Assembly: GCA_903837605.1 (NCBI GenBank)
Contig: CAILVF010000076.1
Coordinates: 1-64,000 of the forward strand
DNA length: 64,000 bases
Direction: 5' to 3'
DNA from: an uncultured Bacteroidales bacterium
GTDB taxonomy: Bacteria; Bacteroidota; Bacteroidia; Bacteroidales; FEN-979
The notes beneath the pieces are model-generated. The model ran no database searches and was not told the DNA's origin. It worked only from the letters and a program-made list of their open reading frames with translations. Below, piece by piece: positions 9,019-17,927 of the stretch. The translations under genes were made by a program, and so were the position numbers. Positions within the stretch are counted from its first letter, which is position 1; every line of letters starts with the position of its first letter.

Positions 9019-12000
9019 TCATTGCGTTATGACATCTGTGTCGGCGGGGATGTCGGGCCTGCCTGATTTTTTATCAAGGAGGCTTCTCCTGTAAACGAGG
9101 TGGATGATGAGTGGGAATACGATAAGGGTAAGAGCCGTGGCGCTAACCAGTCCGCCGATAACGACTATTGCCAGCGGTTTCTGGGTTTCGGAGCCTATCC
9201 CTGTCGAGACAGCGGCAGGCAGCAATCCGAACATTGCCATCAGGGCCGTCATAACGATAGGACGGATCCTTGATTCCACACCTCTCTTGATGGCTGTTTC
9301 ATAGGGCATCTTTGCCCGGAGGTTCTTTTTAATGACCATGGTCAGCAGCACCCCGTTTTGTATGCAGATCCCGAACAGGGCGATAAACCCTATGCCGGCT
9401 GAGATGCTGAAGTTCACCCCGGTCAACTGAAGGGCTGCAATTCCCCCTATAATTGCAAAGGGGACGTTGGTGAGGACAAGTCCGGCGTCAATCACATTTC
9501 CGAAAAGCATAAAGAGGACAAGGAAAATCATGAGAAGGCTGAACGGCACTACCTGGGCAAGCCTGGCCTGGGCCCTCTGCTGGTTCTCAAAGTCACCTGC
9601 CCATTTGATTTCGCTCCCCTTGGGAAGCTTAAGCACCTTCCCGACCTTCTGCTGTGCTTCATTGACGGTACTTCCCATATCTCTTCCGCGTACCGAGAAT
9701 TTAATTGCAATGAACCTTTGGTTTTCCTCCCTGAAGATCAAGAGGGGGCCTGTAACGTAGCGGATGGTCCCGAGTTCTTTCAGGGAAATGGGTTTCCCGT
9801 TCAGTCCCGGGACTTTCAGGTTCCCGATCTGCTGCTCGTTGGACCGGAATTTTTCCTGGTACCTGATCCGGATATCAAACCTGCGGTCGCCCTCATAAAA
9901 CTGTGTGGCGGCTTTTCCACCTATCGCCATCTCGATTACCGCCTGGCAGTCGGCTGTGGCAACCCCGTATTGGGCCATCTTGCGGTCGTCGAGTTCTATC
10001 CTGAGTTCAGGCTGACCTATATTCCTGATCACCCCCAGGTCTTCAATACCCTGAATCCTTCCCAGGACTTTATAAACAGTATCTGCATTGTCTTCGAGGA
10101 TGTTCAGGTCGTTACCGAAAATTTTCACGGCAATGGATCCTTTGACGCCCGAAACCGCCTCTTCCACATTATCCATGATAGGCTGGGAGAAATTGAAATT
10201 GATCCCGGGGAACACCTGCAGCTTTTTCTGCATTTCAGCAATGAGCTCCTCTTTTGATAAATGCCTCTTCCACATGTCTTTGGGGTAAAGATCTACATGG
10301 AATTCGGCATTGTAAAAACCTGTAGGGTCAGTTCCATCATTGGGGCGGCCGGTTTGTGAAAGCACCTGTTTTACTTCGGGGAAGCTGCGGAAGACCGCCC
10401 TCATCTGTTCGCTGAGTTTCACGGCAGCCTCAAGGGAAATGCTCAGCGGAAGGTTTGCCCGCACATAGATGGATCCTTCATTCAGCTGGGGAAGGAACTC
10501 GGTTCCCAGGAACTTAAAGGAGGCAAAGCCGCTCAGTACAAGAAATAAAGCAATTCCCAGGCTGATCTTTTTGTATTTATATGAGAGATTGAACACCCTC
10601 ATGACCATTTTCTCAATAAACTCAACAACAGGGTTGTGTTTCTCCCTTACGTTATGGTTGAGCATAAGCCTGATGAGCACCGGGACAAGGGTAAGGGTGA
10701 ATATCAATGCCCCGAGGAGTGCAAAGCCAAGGGTCCATGCCAGGGGGGAAAACATTTTGCCTTCGACCTTCTGAAAGGAAAAGATCGGCATGAGGCAAAG
10801 GATGATGATGAGCTTGGAAAAGAAAATAGCCCTGGCCATATCGGTGCCGGCATCGCGTATCAGCCCCGATTTGGAAAGAAGGTTAAACGCAGGCATCCCG
10901 ATTGCCCTCGCTTTCCTGTCAAAGACTACAAAAAGGCCTTCGACCATGACCACCGCCCCGTCGATGATGATTCCGAAGTCAATGGCGCCCATCGAAAGGA
11001 GGTTCGCCGACATGCCCATGAGGTGAAGACTGATAAAGGCAAACAGCAGGGCCAGCGGTATTATAACCGCCACTATCACGGTCGTCCTCCAGTCAGCCAT
11101 AAACAGGAACACGATGACGGTTACAAGTACAATGCCTTCGATCAGGTTATGCAGGACGGTACCGGTAGTGAAATGGATCAGTTCTTCCCTGTCGTAAAAG
11201 GGCACGATCTTAACATCGGAAGGAAGGATCTTCTCGTTCAGCTGCGCAATTTTGGCTTTCACCCCTTTGATCACCTTGCTGGGGTTTTCGCCTTTCCTCA
11301 TTACAATGATGCCTTCTACCGCATCGTTCGAAAGGTCACGTCCGACCTGTCCCAGCCGGGGCAGGCAGGTCTCGCGGACCTTTGCAACGTTTTTGACCAG
11401 GATAGGGACATCATGGATGTATTTCACAATGATGTTCTCCATATCCCTGATCCCTGTGATGAGGCCGATACCGCGGACCACATAAGCCTGGTTGTTTTTT
11501 TCAATGATATCCCCGCCAACATTGATATTGTTCTTGTTAACAGCCTGGTAAACATCCAGGGGCGAAATATCGTATTGCTCAAGCAGTAGGGGGTCAATAC
11601 TGATCTCATACGCCTTTACTTCCCCTCCGAAACTGACCACATCGGCAATACCGGGTACCGCCTTGAATTGGCGTTCCAGTACCCAGTCCTGTATGGTTTT
11701 AAGCTCCTTTACGCTGCGGTATTTACTGGAAAGGGTGTACCGGTAAATTTCACCTGTAGGGCCATACGGGGGTTCAACTTCGGGGTCCGCACCTTCGGGC
11801 AGAGTCACGTTTCCCAAGAGGTTATTGACCTGCTGGCGGGCAAAAGCATCCTTAATGTCATCCTCGAACATGATCGTAACAACAGAAAGACCGAAAAGCG
11901 TGATGGAACGCACATCTGTTTTTCCCTGGACTGAATTCATGGCGATCTCTAACGGGACTGTAACAAATTTTTCCACCTCCTCGGCACTGCGGCCAGGCCA

Positions 12001-12165
12001 CTGACTGATAATGATGACCCTGGTATTTGTCACATCCGGAAATGCTTCGATAGGGATGTCACGATAGCTGATTACACCAATCGCTACAATAACCAGGGTC
12101 GCGAAAAGAATGAAAAACTTATTTTTCAGCGAGAAGCCAAGTATCTGCCTGATGAATTTATTCAT
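9019..12165 (-). CDS. HME-RND heavy-metal efflux permease (CzcA/CusA family)
   Basis: A 1048-residue proton-driven inner-membrane pump of the heavy-metal RND class. It runs from an N-terminal helix with the conserved SYRDIPIEAFPDVTN through two porter loops to a final hydrophobic bundle. The TM4 proton-relay signature is intact: Asp396, Asp402 and Glu409 in IDFGIIIDGAVVMVE. Comparing from memory with CusA, the methionines of its Cu(I) site are not evident (the corresponding stretch reads DNVEEAVSGVKG). A divalent-cation (CzcA-like) substrate is therefore more likely than copper. It is the last gene of a TolC-adaptor-permease operon and starts 5 nt after the adaptor stop. Confidence 0.9.
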   Translation of the reverse strand: MNKFIRQILGFSLKNKFFILFATLVIVAIGVISYRDIPIEAFPDVTNTRVIIISQWPGRSAEEVEKFVTVPLEIAMNSVQGKTDVRSITLFGLSVVTIMFEDDIKDAFARQQVNNLLGNVTLPEGADPEVEPPYGPTGEIYRYTLSSKYRSVKELKTIQDWVLERQFKAVPGIADVVSFGGEVKAYEISIDPLLLEQYDISPLDVYQAVNKNNINVGGDIIEKNNQAYVVRGIGLITGIRDMENIIVKYIHDVPILVKNVAKVRETCLPRLGQVGRDLSNDAVEGIIVMRKGENPSKVIKGVKAKIAQLNEKILPSDVKIVPFYDREELIHFTTGTVLHNLIEGIVLVTVIVFLFMADWRTTVIVAVIIPLALLFAFISLHLMGMSANLLSMGAIDFGIIIDGAVVMVEGLFVVFDRKARAIGMPAFNLLSKSGLIRDAGTDMARAIFFSKLIIILCLMPIFSFQKVEGKMFSPLAWTLGFALLGALIFTLTLVPVLIRLMLNHNVREKHNPVVEFIEKMVMRVFNLSYKYKKISLGIALFLVLSGFASFKFLGTEFLPQLNEGSIYVRANLPLSISLEAAVKLSEQMRAVFRSFPEVKQVLSQTGRPNDGTDPTGFYNAEFHVDLYPKDMWKRHLSKEELIAEMQKKLQVFPGINFNFSQPIMDNVEEAVSGVKGSIAVKIFGNDLNILEDNADTVYKVLGRIQGIEDLGVIRNIGQPELRIELDDRKMAQYGVATADCQAVIEMAIGGKAATQFYEGDRRFDIRIRYQEKFRSNEQQIGNLKVPGLNGKPISLKELGTIRYVTGPLLIFREENQRFIAIKFSVRGRDMGSTVNEAQQKVGKVLKLPKGSEIKWAGDFENQQRAQARLAQVVPFSLLMIFLVLFMLFGNVIDAGLVLTNVPFAIIGGIAALQLTGVNFSISAGIGFIALFGICIQNGVLLTMVIKKNLRAKMPYETAIKRGVESRIRPIVMTALMAMFGLLPAAVSTGIGSETQKPLAIVVIGGLVSATALTLIVFPLIIHLVYRRSLLDKKSGRPDIPADTDVITQ

Positions 12166-12170
12166 ACCGC

Positions 12171-13271
12171 CTAACTGTTAAGGGCATTATAGACCACAAG
12201 TGCATTTTTGCAGACAACCTTTTCTCCTTCCTTAAGACCGGATTCTATGTAGGTTTTCCCTCCAACCGGGTGGTATACTTCGACTTCACGGGTTTCAATT
12301 TTCCCTTTGCCATGAAATACCATGACATAATTGCGGTTTCTATCAAAGATGATTGCTTCGGAAGGAATGCATGCCAGTTTAAGCTGCCCTTCATTATAAA
12401 AAACCGTGATGTTGGCAAACATTTCAGGCTTGAGCAGGTAATCGGGATTGGTAAGCTCAATGCGAACTTTCATCACTTTGGAAGCGGAGTCGATCACATT
12501 CATGATCCTTGATACCGTGCCGTTATAAACCTTGTCGGGATAACTTACCGTGGTCACATTTGCCTGGTAACCCGGCTGAACATCAGGGATGTCTGATTCA
12601 GTGACATTACCAACGGCCCAAACATACCGGAGATCGGCAATAGTGAAGATTGCATTCTGGGCATCTTCTAACCTGAAAATCATATTCTTCGTGGCATTGC
12701 GTTCAACAACTATACCGTCGATGGGAGACCTTACAGTATAACGTTTTGCCGATTCATCACCATAAATCGAGAGGATTTCCTTTATCCGCTGAAGCTCTCC
12801 CTGGGCCTTTAACAGTTCCTGCCGGGATGTGAGATTATCTTTTTCTGATGCAAGACCATTCCGGTACATTTCATTCGTGAGCTCAGCATTCTTTTTAGCG
12901 ATCTCATAATTCGAGGAAGCCGTAGTGAACTGGTTGGAGTATTCTGCTGTTTCTATACTGCGGATGGTCGCCAGTACCTGGCCTTTCCTGACGAAATCGC
13001 CCAGTTCGACATTCATAGACTCTACAATTCCCCCGCTCATGGAAGAGATTTTGGCAATGTGATTTTCGTCAAAGGTGATTTTTCCTGTCAACAGAATTTC
13101 GTTCCTGACTTCTTCCATTTTAACCGTATCGAGGCTGATAAGTTTGTTGAAGGCGTCGGCCAGGACCTCCTGGCTGTCGGGGTCGTTTTTCACTTCGCTT
13201 CCACCGCAGCCGTCAAAGAAGGCCGCTGCGAGCATTATCAGAAAGGTTGAGGCGTATTTAACTCTGTTCAT
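12171..13271 (-). CDS. RND periplasmic adaptor (CzcB/HlyD family)
   Basis: A 366-residue membrane-fusion lipoprotein bridging the RND pump and TolC. From the ATG at 13271 the sequence MNRVKYASTFLIMLAAAFFDGC gives a lipobox with Cys22. An alternative ATG at 13283 overlaps the TolC stop, but a GGTGAG ribosome-site-like motif just before 13271 favours the shorter form. Domain order is a first beta/lipoyl half-motif (GGIVESMNVELGDFVRKGQVL), an alpha-helical hairpin (SSNYEIAKKNAEL to QRIKEILSIYG), the second lipoyl half (RSPIDGIVVERNATKN), then a beta-barrel and membrane-proximal domain. It is co-transcribed with the flanking permease and outer-membrane factor. Confidence 0.88.
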   Translation of the reverse strand: MNRVKYASTFLIMLAAAFFDGCGGSEVKNDPDSQEVLADAFNKLISLDTVKMEEVRNEILLTGKITFDENHIAKISSMSGGIVESMNVELGDFVRKGQVLATIRSIETAEYSNQFTTASSNYEIAKKNAELTNEMYRNGLASEKDNLTSRQELLKAQGELQRIKEILSIYGDESAKRYTVRSPIDGIVVERNATKNMIFRLEDAQNAIFTIADLRYVWAVGNVTESDIPDVQPGYQANVTTVSYPDKVYNGTVSRIMNVIDSASKVMKVRIELTNPDYLLKPEMFANITVFYNEGQLKLACIPSEAIIFDRNRNYVMVFHGKGKIETREVEVYHPVGGKTYIESGLKEGEKVVCKNALVVYNALNS

Positions 13272-13276
13272 TGTTC

Positions 13277-14578
13277 TCACCATTTAATATTCCTTCCAAC
13301 GACATAATTCAGATTCTCAATCGCGTTGATCCTGTCATTCCCGAGCTGCAGCAACTGTAGCCTTGATTCTTTATAGGACTCATACAGGTCGAGGAATTCG
13401 AGCAGGCCAATCTCCCGTTTTAAGTAACTTTCCTCCGCCTTCTGGATTATCCGGTTGAAATCATCACTGAATGCTGTATCGATACTCCTGTATACCCTGT
13501 CGATCTCAGACAGTTTTTTGTAGCTTTCATTCAGGTCATTGTATATCTGCACACTGTAATTCCTGTAATCGGCCTGAGTTTCAGCTATCCTTGACCTGGC
13601 TGCAAGGATATTTCCCCTGTTCCTGTCCCAGAACGGCATATTGAAAGATAAGCCGATGTAATTGTAATTATGTATAAAAGAACCGTTCTGGTCCCATCCC
13701 AGCGACACAGTCGGATCGGGGATATTGAACAGCCGCTGGTAAACCAGGTCGGTTTCGGCATATTTCATTTTCTGTTCATAGATCAGGAGGTCATACCTGT
13801 TCCTGGCTGCTGTGTCGGCAAGGGCCTGCAAGGTATACCTTCCCATGGCAAAATCACGGAAGGCCTGCAAATCAGGAACAGGAAGTATAAAGTGGGTGGT
13901 TTTATCGTTTATGAGCACTTTGAGGGTATTCTGGTTTTCTGACAGCTTTGAATGGATGTCAAGCCTTTCGCTTTCCATCGAAAGAAGGAGAGCTTTGATC
14001 CTCACAACTTCTTTAAGGGCGATTAGCCCTTTGGGATATAGCTGGTCGTATCCTCTGACAATCTCCTTCAGCCTGCTGATCTCAGTATCGTAAACCCGCA
14101 TTTGTTCAATCAGGTAATATGTATTGTAAAATGCCGACCTTAACTGGACTTTCAGTGACCTCATCAGGTCAAAATACTGGTACTTTGCAATTTCTGCAGT
14201 CGTACGGGCCATGGAGACAAGTTTTGACCTTTTGCTTCCTATTACAATCAGCTGCTGAACCTGGGCCGATGCTTCACTGCTGTCGCCGATCTCAAAAAAT
14301 GTTTTGCGCTGGGGGTTGTATAAGACATGTTCGAAGTTCATGACAGGCTGGTCCCAGATCTTTGCCTGTTTTATATAGGCTTCATTCTCGGTAATGTTAT
14401 ACTTTTGCGAAAGAAGCAGGAGGTTGCTGTCGAGAAACTGTTTCTCGAATTGAGGCAGGGTGTAGAAGAGGGTATCTCCTTTCATCAACAATGGCTTCGT
14501 ACCCTCGCTCTGGGAGGCTGAGAGCAACGGAAGGATAAGAGCCGGAAGTAAAAAAATCAGGTTCCTGAGGCGAAGCAT
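13277..14578 (-). CDS. TolC-family outer-membrane efflux protein (CzcC-like)
   Basis: A 433-residue outer-membrane factor. The frame extends upstream to 14641, but the ATG at 14578 yields a proper signal peptide, MLRLRNLIFLLPALILPLLS, so that start is used. Long amphipathic helices alternate with short strand segments, as expected for the two TolC structural repeats (LKVQLRSAFYNTYYLIEQM; RYDLLIYEQKMKYAETDL). The passage VSLGWDQNGSFIHNYNYIG is the typical strand region after the first helical pair. It is the first gene of a complete tripartite efflux operon. There is no regulator in the operon. Confidence 0.88.
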   Translation of the reverse strand: MLRLRNLIFLLPALILPLLSASQSEGTKPLLMKGDTLFYTLPQFEKQFLDSNLLLLSQKYNITENEAYIKQAKIWDQPVMNFEHVLYNPQRKTFFEIGDSSEASAQVQQLIVIGSKRSKLVSMARTTAEIAKYQYFDLMRSLKVQLRSAFYNTYYLIEQMRVYDTEISRLKEIVRGYDQLYPKGLIALKEVVRIKALLLSMESERLDIHSKLSENQNTLKVLINDKTTHFILPVPDLQAFRDFAMGRYTLQALADTAARNRYDLLIYEQKMKYAETDLVYQRLFNIPDPTVSLGWDQNGSFIHNYNYIGLSFNMPFWDRNRGNILAARSRIAETQADYRNYSVQIYNDLNESYKKLSEIDRVYRSIDTAFSDDFNRIIQKAEESYLKREIGLLEFLDLYESYKESRLQLLQLGNDRINAIENLNYVVGRNIKW

Positions 14579-14675
14579 GCTTGAACAATATAGAATACTT
14601 CTAAACTGATCCGATAACCGCTTATTGCAAAAGAAATACATTCTTTATAAAAAATTAACGGCAAGATAATCAATA

Positions 14676-15854
14676 ATGATGCTTGATACAAGCCCGGTAA
14701 AAGAAACTACAGTGCTCATTGGCGTGGCAACACGTAGCCAGGACCTGGAGCGGACCATGGAATATCTTGAAGAGCTGGCTTTCCTTGTTGATACTGCAGG
14801 GGGCATAGTTTTAAAAAAATTCTTCCAGAAGATGGAATACCCTGATCCGAGAACCTATCTCGGCAGCGGAAAACTTGAGGAAGTGCGTGCATATATTGAA
14901 TCTCACAAGGCGGATATGGCTGTATTTGACGATGAACTTACACCAAGCCAGACCAGGAATATTGAAAGGGAACTGAAATGCCGGATTATCGACAGGAGCA
15001 ACCTTATCCTCGACATCTTTGCAAAGCGGGCAAAAACGGCTAATGCCAAGACCCAGGTTGAACTGGCTCAATATGAATACCTGCTTCCCAGGCTAACCCG
15101 CCGCTGGACCCATCTTGAAAAGCAGAGGGGGGGAATCGGATTAAGGGGGCCAGGTGAGCAGGAAATCGAGACCGACCGAAGGGAAATACGCTACAGGATA
15201 TCTCTTCTGAAAGAAAAACTGAAAGAGATCGACAAGCAGAAAACAACCCAGAGAAAACACAGGCGCGACATGATACGCGCGGCTCTTGTAGGTTATACCA
15301 ATGTAGGGAAATCAACCATCATGAACCTCCTGAGCAAATCGGATGTTTTTGCCGAGAACAAACTGTTTGCGACCCTCGATACCACGGTGCGCAAGGTGGT
15401 TATCGACAACCAGCCTTTCCTTTTAAGCGATACCGTGGGATTTATCAGGAAACTCCCCCATACCCTCATCGATTCTTTCAAGTCGACACTTGACGAGGTG
15501 AGGGAAGCCGATATCCTGATCCACGTGGCCGACATCAGCCATCCCGATCACGAGGAACAGATCAATGTGGTTAAACAAACCCTCACAGATATCAAAGCAT
15601 CTGACAAACCGGTAATGATGCTGTTTAATAAGATCGACGCATACCGTTTCGAAGAAAAGGATGCCGATGACCTGGGGCCGGTAACAAGGAAAAACCTCAA
15701 CCTGGAAGAACTTGAAAAAATATGGGTGGCCAAAGGTGATACGGTTTCACTTTTCATTTCGGCAACCGAAAAGCTTCATGTTGATACACTTAGGGAAGCC
15801 CTGTTTCAGCAGGTGAGGAAGATCGCCCGGCAGAGATGGCCGGAGAGGAAGTAG
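14676..15854 (+). CDS. hflX: GTPase HflX
   Basis: A 392-residue ribosome-associated GTPase that splits or rescues stalled ribosomes. It has an N-terminal HflX domain (GGIVLKKFFQKM, YLGSGKLEEVR), the linker motif GIGLRGPGEQEIETDRR, and a G domain with G1 GYTNVGKS at 206-213, G3 DTVGF at 252-256 and G4 NKID at 318-321. The length and motif order match the family well. ATG codons at 14676 and 14679 are both possible starts. The gene is divergent from the efflux operon and stands alone. A short G-rich tract follows its stop. Confidence 0.95.
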   Translation: MMLDTSPVKETTVLIGVATRSQDLERTMEYLEELAFLVDTAGGIVLKKFFQKMEYPDPRTYLGSGKLEEVRAYIESHKADMAVFDDELTPSQTRNIERELKCRIIDRSNLILDIFAKRAKTANAKTQVELAQYEYLLPRLTRRWTHLEKQRGGIGLRGPGEQEIETDRREIRYRISLLKEKLKEIDKQKTTQRKHRRDMIRAALVGYTNVGKSTIMNLLSKSDVFAENKLFATLDTTVRKVVIDNQPFLLSDTVGFIRKLPHTLIDSFKSTLDEVREADILIHVADISHPDHEEQINVVKQTLTDIKASDKPVMMLFNKIDAYRFEEKDADDLGPVTRKNLNLEELEKIWVAKGDTVSLFISATEKLHVDTLREALFQQVRKIARQRWPERK

Positions 15855-15860
15855 GCCCTG

Positions 15861-15892
15861 GGGGGATAGCGGGATGTGGGATACCGGGATCC
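15861..15892 (+). repeat. Short degenerate GGGAT tract after hflX
   Basis: Four GGGAT pentamers begin at 15863, 15871, 15878 and 15886, spaced 7-8 nt apart, starting a few bases after the hflX stop. The spacing resembles the 7-bp G-rich arrays at 34192 and 35568, so this may be a decayed relative. The function is unknown. Confidence 0.35.
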
Positions 15893-15944
15893 TTCACGTT
15901 CACATCCGCAGAAAAAAAATCTTGAAAATTCTTCAATTTTTTCA

Positions 15945-15972
15945 TTGCGAGCTGCAAAAAGATGTATATTTG
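15945..15972 (+). promoter_or_regulatory. Consensus Bacteroidota promoter of the cupin gene
   Basis: TTG at 15945-15947, a 17-nt spacer and TATATTTG at 15965-15972 form a full match to the Bacteroidota primary sigma promoter. The predicted start is about 35 nt before the ATG at 16015. Confidence 0.8.
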
Positions 15973-16014
15973 CGCATTCAAGTACCTAATTATCTATTAT
16001 AAATTTTTATTGCT

Positions 16015-16344
16015 ATGGAAAAGAACATTTTTGACCCGGGATCAACATTCCGGTTTCCCGAAAGCGTGGAATACTCCACCGACGGGATAGTAAGCAAACG
16101 GGTGATAGACCGGCCGGTTGGCACGGTGACCCTGTTCGCTTTTGACAAAGGACAGAGGCTGAGCACCCATTCGGCGCCTTTTGACGCCATGGCTCAGGTG
16201 ATCGAAGGCCAGGCCGAGATCGTGATCGACAACAAACCCAACCAGCTTGGAGAGGGTGACACTATCGTGATGCCGGCAGGCATACCCCATGCGGTCAACG
16301 CGACTGAAAAATTCAAGATGGTATTAACAATGATAAAAGGATAA
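16015..16344 (+). CDS. Single-domain cupin protein
   Basis: A 109-residue cytoplasmic cupin. The two cupin motifs are recognisable: THSAPFDAMAQVIEGQAEI (with the first metal-ligand region around the TH and the Gln) and GDTIVMPAGIPHAVNA (with the second-motif His in PHAV). Such small cupins bind a metal and often sense or detoxify small molecules; nothing here fixes the substrate. In related bacteria this type of cupin precedes DUF438/hemerythrin-like genes. Here the remnant of such a gene starts 4 nt after the stop, which supports an original two-gene operon. Confidence 0.85.
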   Translation: MEKNIFDPGSTFRFPESVEYSTDGIVSKRVIDRPVGTVTLFAFDKGQRLSTHSAPFDAMAQVIEGQAEIVIDNKPNQLGEGDTIVMPAGIPHAVNATEKFKMVLTMIKG

Positions 16345-16348
16345 GGCC

Positions 16349-16453
16349 ATGAGTGAACTGATAAACAATTCTTCTGAAAGAAAGGCCATGCTTAAACACA
16401 TGATACTTGAGCTTCACGAGGGCAGGGCTCCTGAAGAAGTGACCGCAACCTGA
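16349..16453 (+). pseudogene. Truncated DUF438-domain gene
   Basis: An ATG 4 nt after the cupin stop opens a 34-codon frame that begins MSELINNSSERKAML and continues HMILELHEGRAPEEV before reaching TGA. This strongly resembles the N-terminal helix of DUF438 proteins (the usual start is MSELINNS..RK..LK..I..LHEG...E.V), which normally continue for hundreds of residues with hemerythrin and PAS domains. Here nothing similar follows, and the convergent lipase-like gene ends 8 nt downstream. I infer a 3' deletion, with the stub left behind. A functional micro-protein cannot be excluded. Confidence 0.6.
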
Positions 16454-16461
16454 AGCCTGTT

Positions 16462-17829
16462 CTATTTCAGATGTTGCTGTATCCAAAGAGTGCCTTCGTA
16501 AAAGGCCCGGGTGGCTACGGTGACATGGACCGTTTGGCCTTCTTTGGGTTCGACGGCGGGCCATTCGACATATTCGATGTTGTTAATTCCCAGCTGGTTA
16601 AACACCTGGCGGGCAGCGACCATATTGCCAAACGGCACGCAATCATCATTCTTACAATGCCAGATCAGCATTTTCGACTTAGGGGTCCAACCGACGTAGG
16701 AGTTATTTTCATACAGCATTCTGTATGCTGAGCTGTTCTTATCCTGGAGAGCTTCAAGAAAAGCCGGGGTAAACACTTCCTTCAACACCTTGCTTGATGG
16801 CATGATACTGTTGACCTTGGCATTGTCGTAGAATCCGTTGGCGTATTTCGGGATGTCGGCACGGTAAGGTTCCTTAAGCATCACATTGTAATCAAACACC
16901 GAAGGGTAGATGGCATTGTAGCCAACCAGCATCATGGGCAGGAAGTAAGGAACGGGGAAAGGATCATTGCTTAGCATCACATTCAGCATGGTCCCCGAAA
17001 GGTCATATGGGCCATCCATGCATACCACCCCTGAAAGGTTTACATTCCTTGCTTCAAGCTCCCTCGCGGCTGCCATGGTAACGAATCCGCCCTCAGAATA
17101 CCCGTAAATGAAGGTTTGCTTGTTCCAGTTGACATATGTGTTGTTTGCAGCACAACTGAAATATTCCTCGGCAGCTTCAACCATATCGGCCGTTGCATTC
17201 CCCAGGCGGTCGTTGATGCAGTACGGGTGGACTTCCGATGTGTCGAACCCCATTCCCTGGTAGTCAGGCATTATAATAATCCAGCCGTAGTAGGCAGCCA
17301 TGAGATCTGCCACAGCCATTTCAGGGAAATTCTCCCAGTCGCTCCATTGAGCATATTTCCATTGGGAAGGGCCGTATTTTTTCATCAGCTGGGTACCGTG
17401 GTTGAAAGAAATTATCGGGCCTGAAAGTGTTTTTACCGGCGACCAGGGATAAATCAGCAATCCTGAAAGCTGCACTTCGTTCCCGTTATTGTCGGTTGAA
17501 CGGTAACTGACCGCTTCATGATAGATTAGAGCCGCACCATTACCCTGTGTGGAACCGGCACTTTTCATCCTTATCTGATCAAACAGGTCCCGGTAATCAA
17601 ACACAGCGGGATCATCGGCGATCAGGCTCATTTTATTAATAATTTCCTGTTTGGAGATGGAAGTTGAGGAAAGGATCTCGAACCTTCCCGGCTCCATAGG
17701 TGTGCAGGGCGGGTAAGGATAAATTTTCTTATACGTGCAGGAAGAGATCAGTCCTGAAGCAAGAATTAATACGGCAACCAGAACTGTAAGTCCTATTGTG
17801 ATTTTATGATGCTTTGAAATGCCCTTCAT
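16462..17829 (-). CDS. Secretory lipase-like alpha/beta-hydrolase lipoprotein
   Basis: A 455-residue exported hydrolase. The signal MKGISKHHKI plus a hydrophobic stretch ends in LISSC, with lipidated Cys31. The catalytic elbow is GYSEGG at 243-248 with Ser245 as nucleophile. A following KNDDCVP supplies a candidate Asp, and VHVTVATRAF near the C-terminus supplies the His. The fold and order resemble the LIP family of secretory lipases (esterases acting on acyl esters). It probably sits in the periplasm or on the surface. It is monocistronic, and its 3' end abuts the broken DUF438 gene. Confidence 0.78.
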   Translation of the reverse strand: MKGISKHHKITIGLTVLVAVLILASGLISSCTYKKIYPYPPCTPMEPGRFEILSSTSISKQEIINKMSLIADDPAVFDYRDLFDQIRMKSAGSTQGNGAALIYHEAVSYRSTDNNGNEVQLSGLLIYPWSPVKTLSGPIISFNHGTQLMKKYGPSQWKYAQWSDWENFPEMAVADLMAAYYGWIIIMPDYQGMGFDTSEVHPYCINDRLGNATADMVEAAEEYFSCAANNTYVNWNKQTFIYGYSEGGFVTMAAARELEARNVNLSGVVCMDGPYDLSGTMLNVMLSNDPFPVPYFLPMMLVGYNAIYPSVFDYNVMLKEPYRADIPKYANGFYDNAKVNSIMPSSKVLKEVFTPAFLEALQDKNSSAYRMLYENNSYVGWTPKSKMLIWHCKNDDCVPFGNMVAARQVFNQLGINNIEYVEWPAVEPKEGQTVHVTVATRAFYEGTLWIQQHLK

Positions 17830-17855
17830 GGCTTCAAAATTCGTTTGTACGATTA

Positions 17856-17863
17856 CAAAGTTA
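17856..17863 (-). promoter_or_regulatory. -7 box of the lipase-like gene
   Basis: On the minus strand TAACTTTG (17863-17856) is an exact TAnnTTTG match 26 nt before the ATG at 17829. The upstream element is weak (GTG at a 20-nt spacing). Confidence 0.5.
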
Positions 17864-17927
17864 ATATCTTAACTGGTAAAAAACACAGTAATGAAATTTA
17901 ATTTGTTCCTGATCCGAAGAACCAGGT

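Noticed and set aside
10636-11589. 317-codon open frame on the plus strand
   Set aside because: It lies antisense inside the RND permease gene, has no family features and a low-complexity composition typical of a mirror frame.
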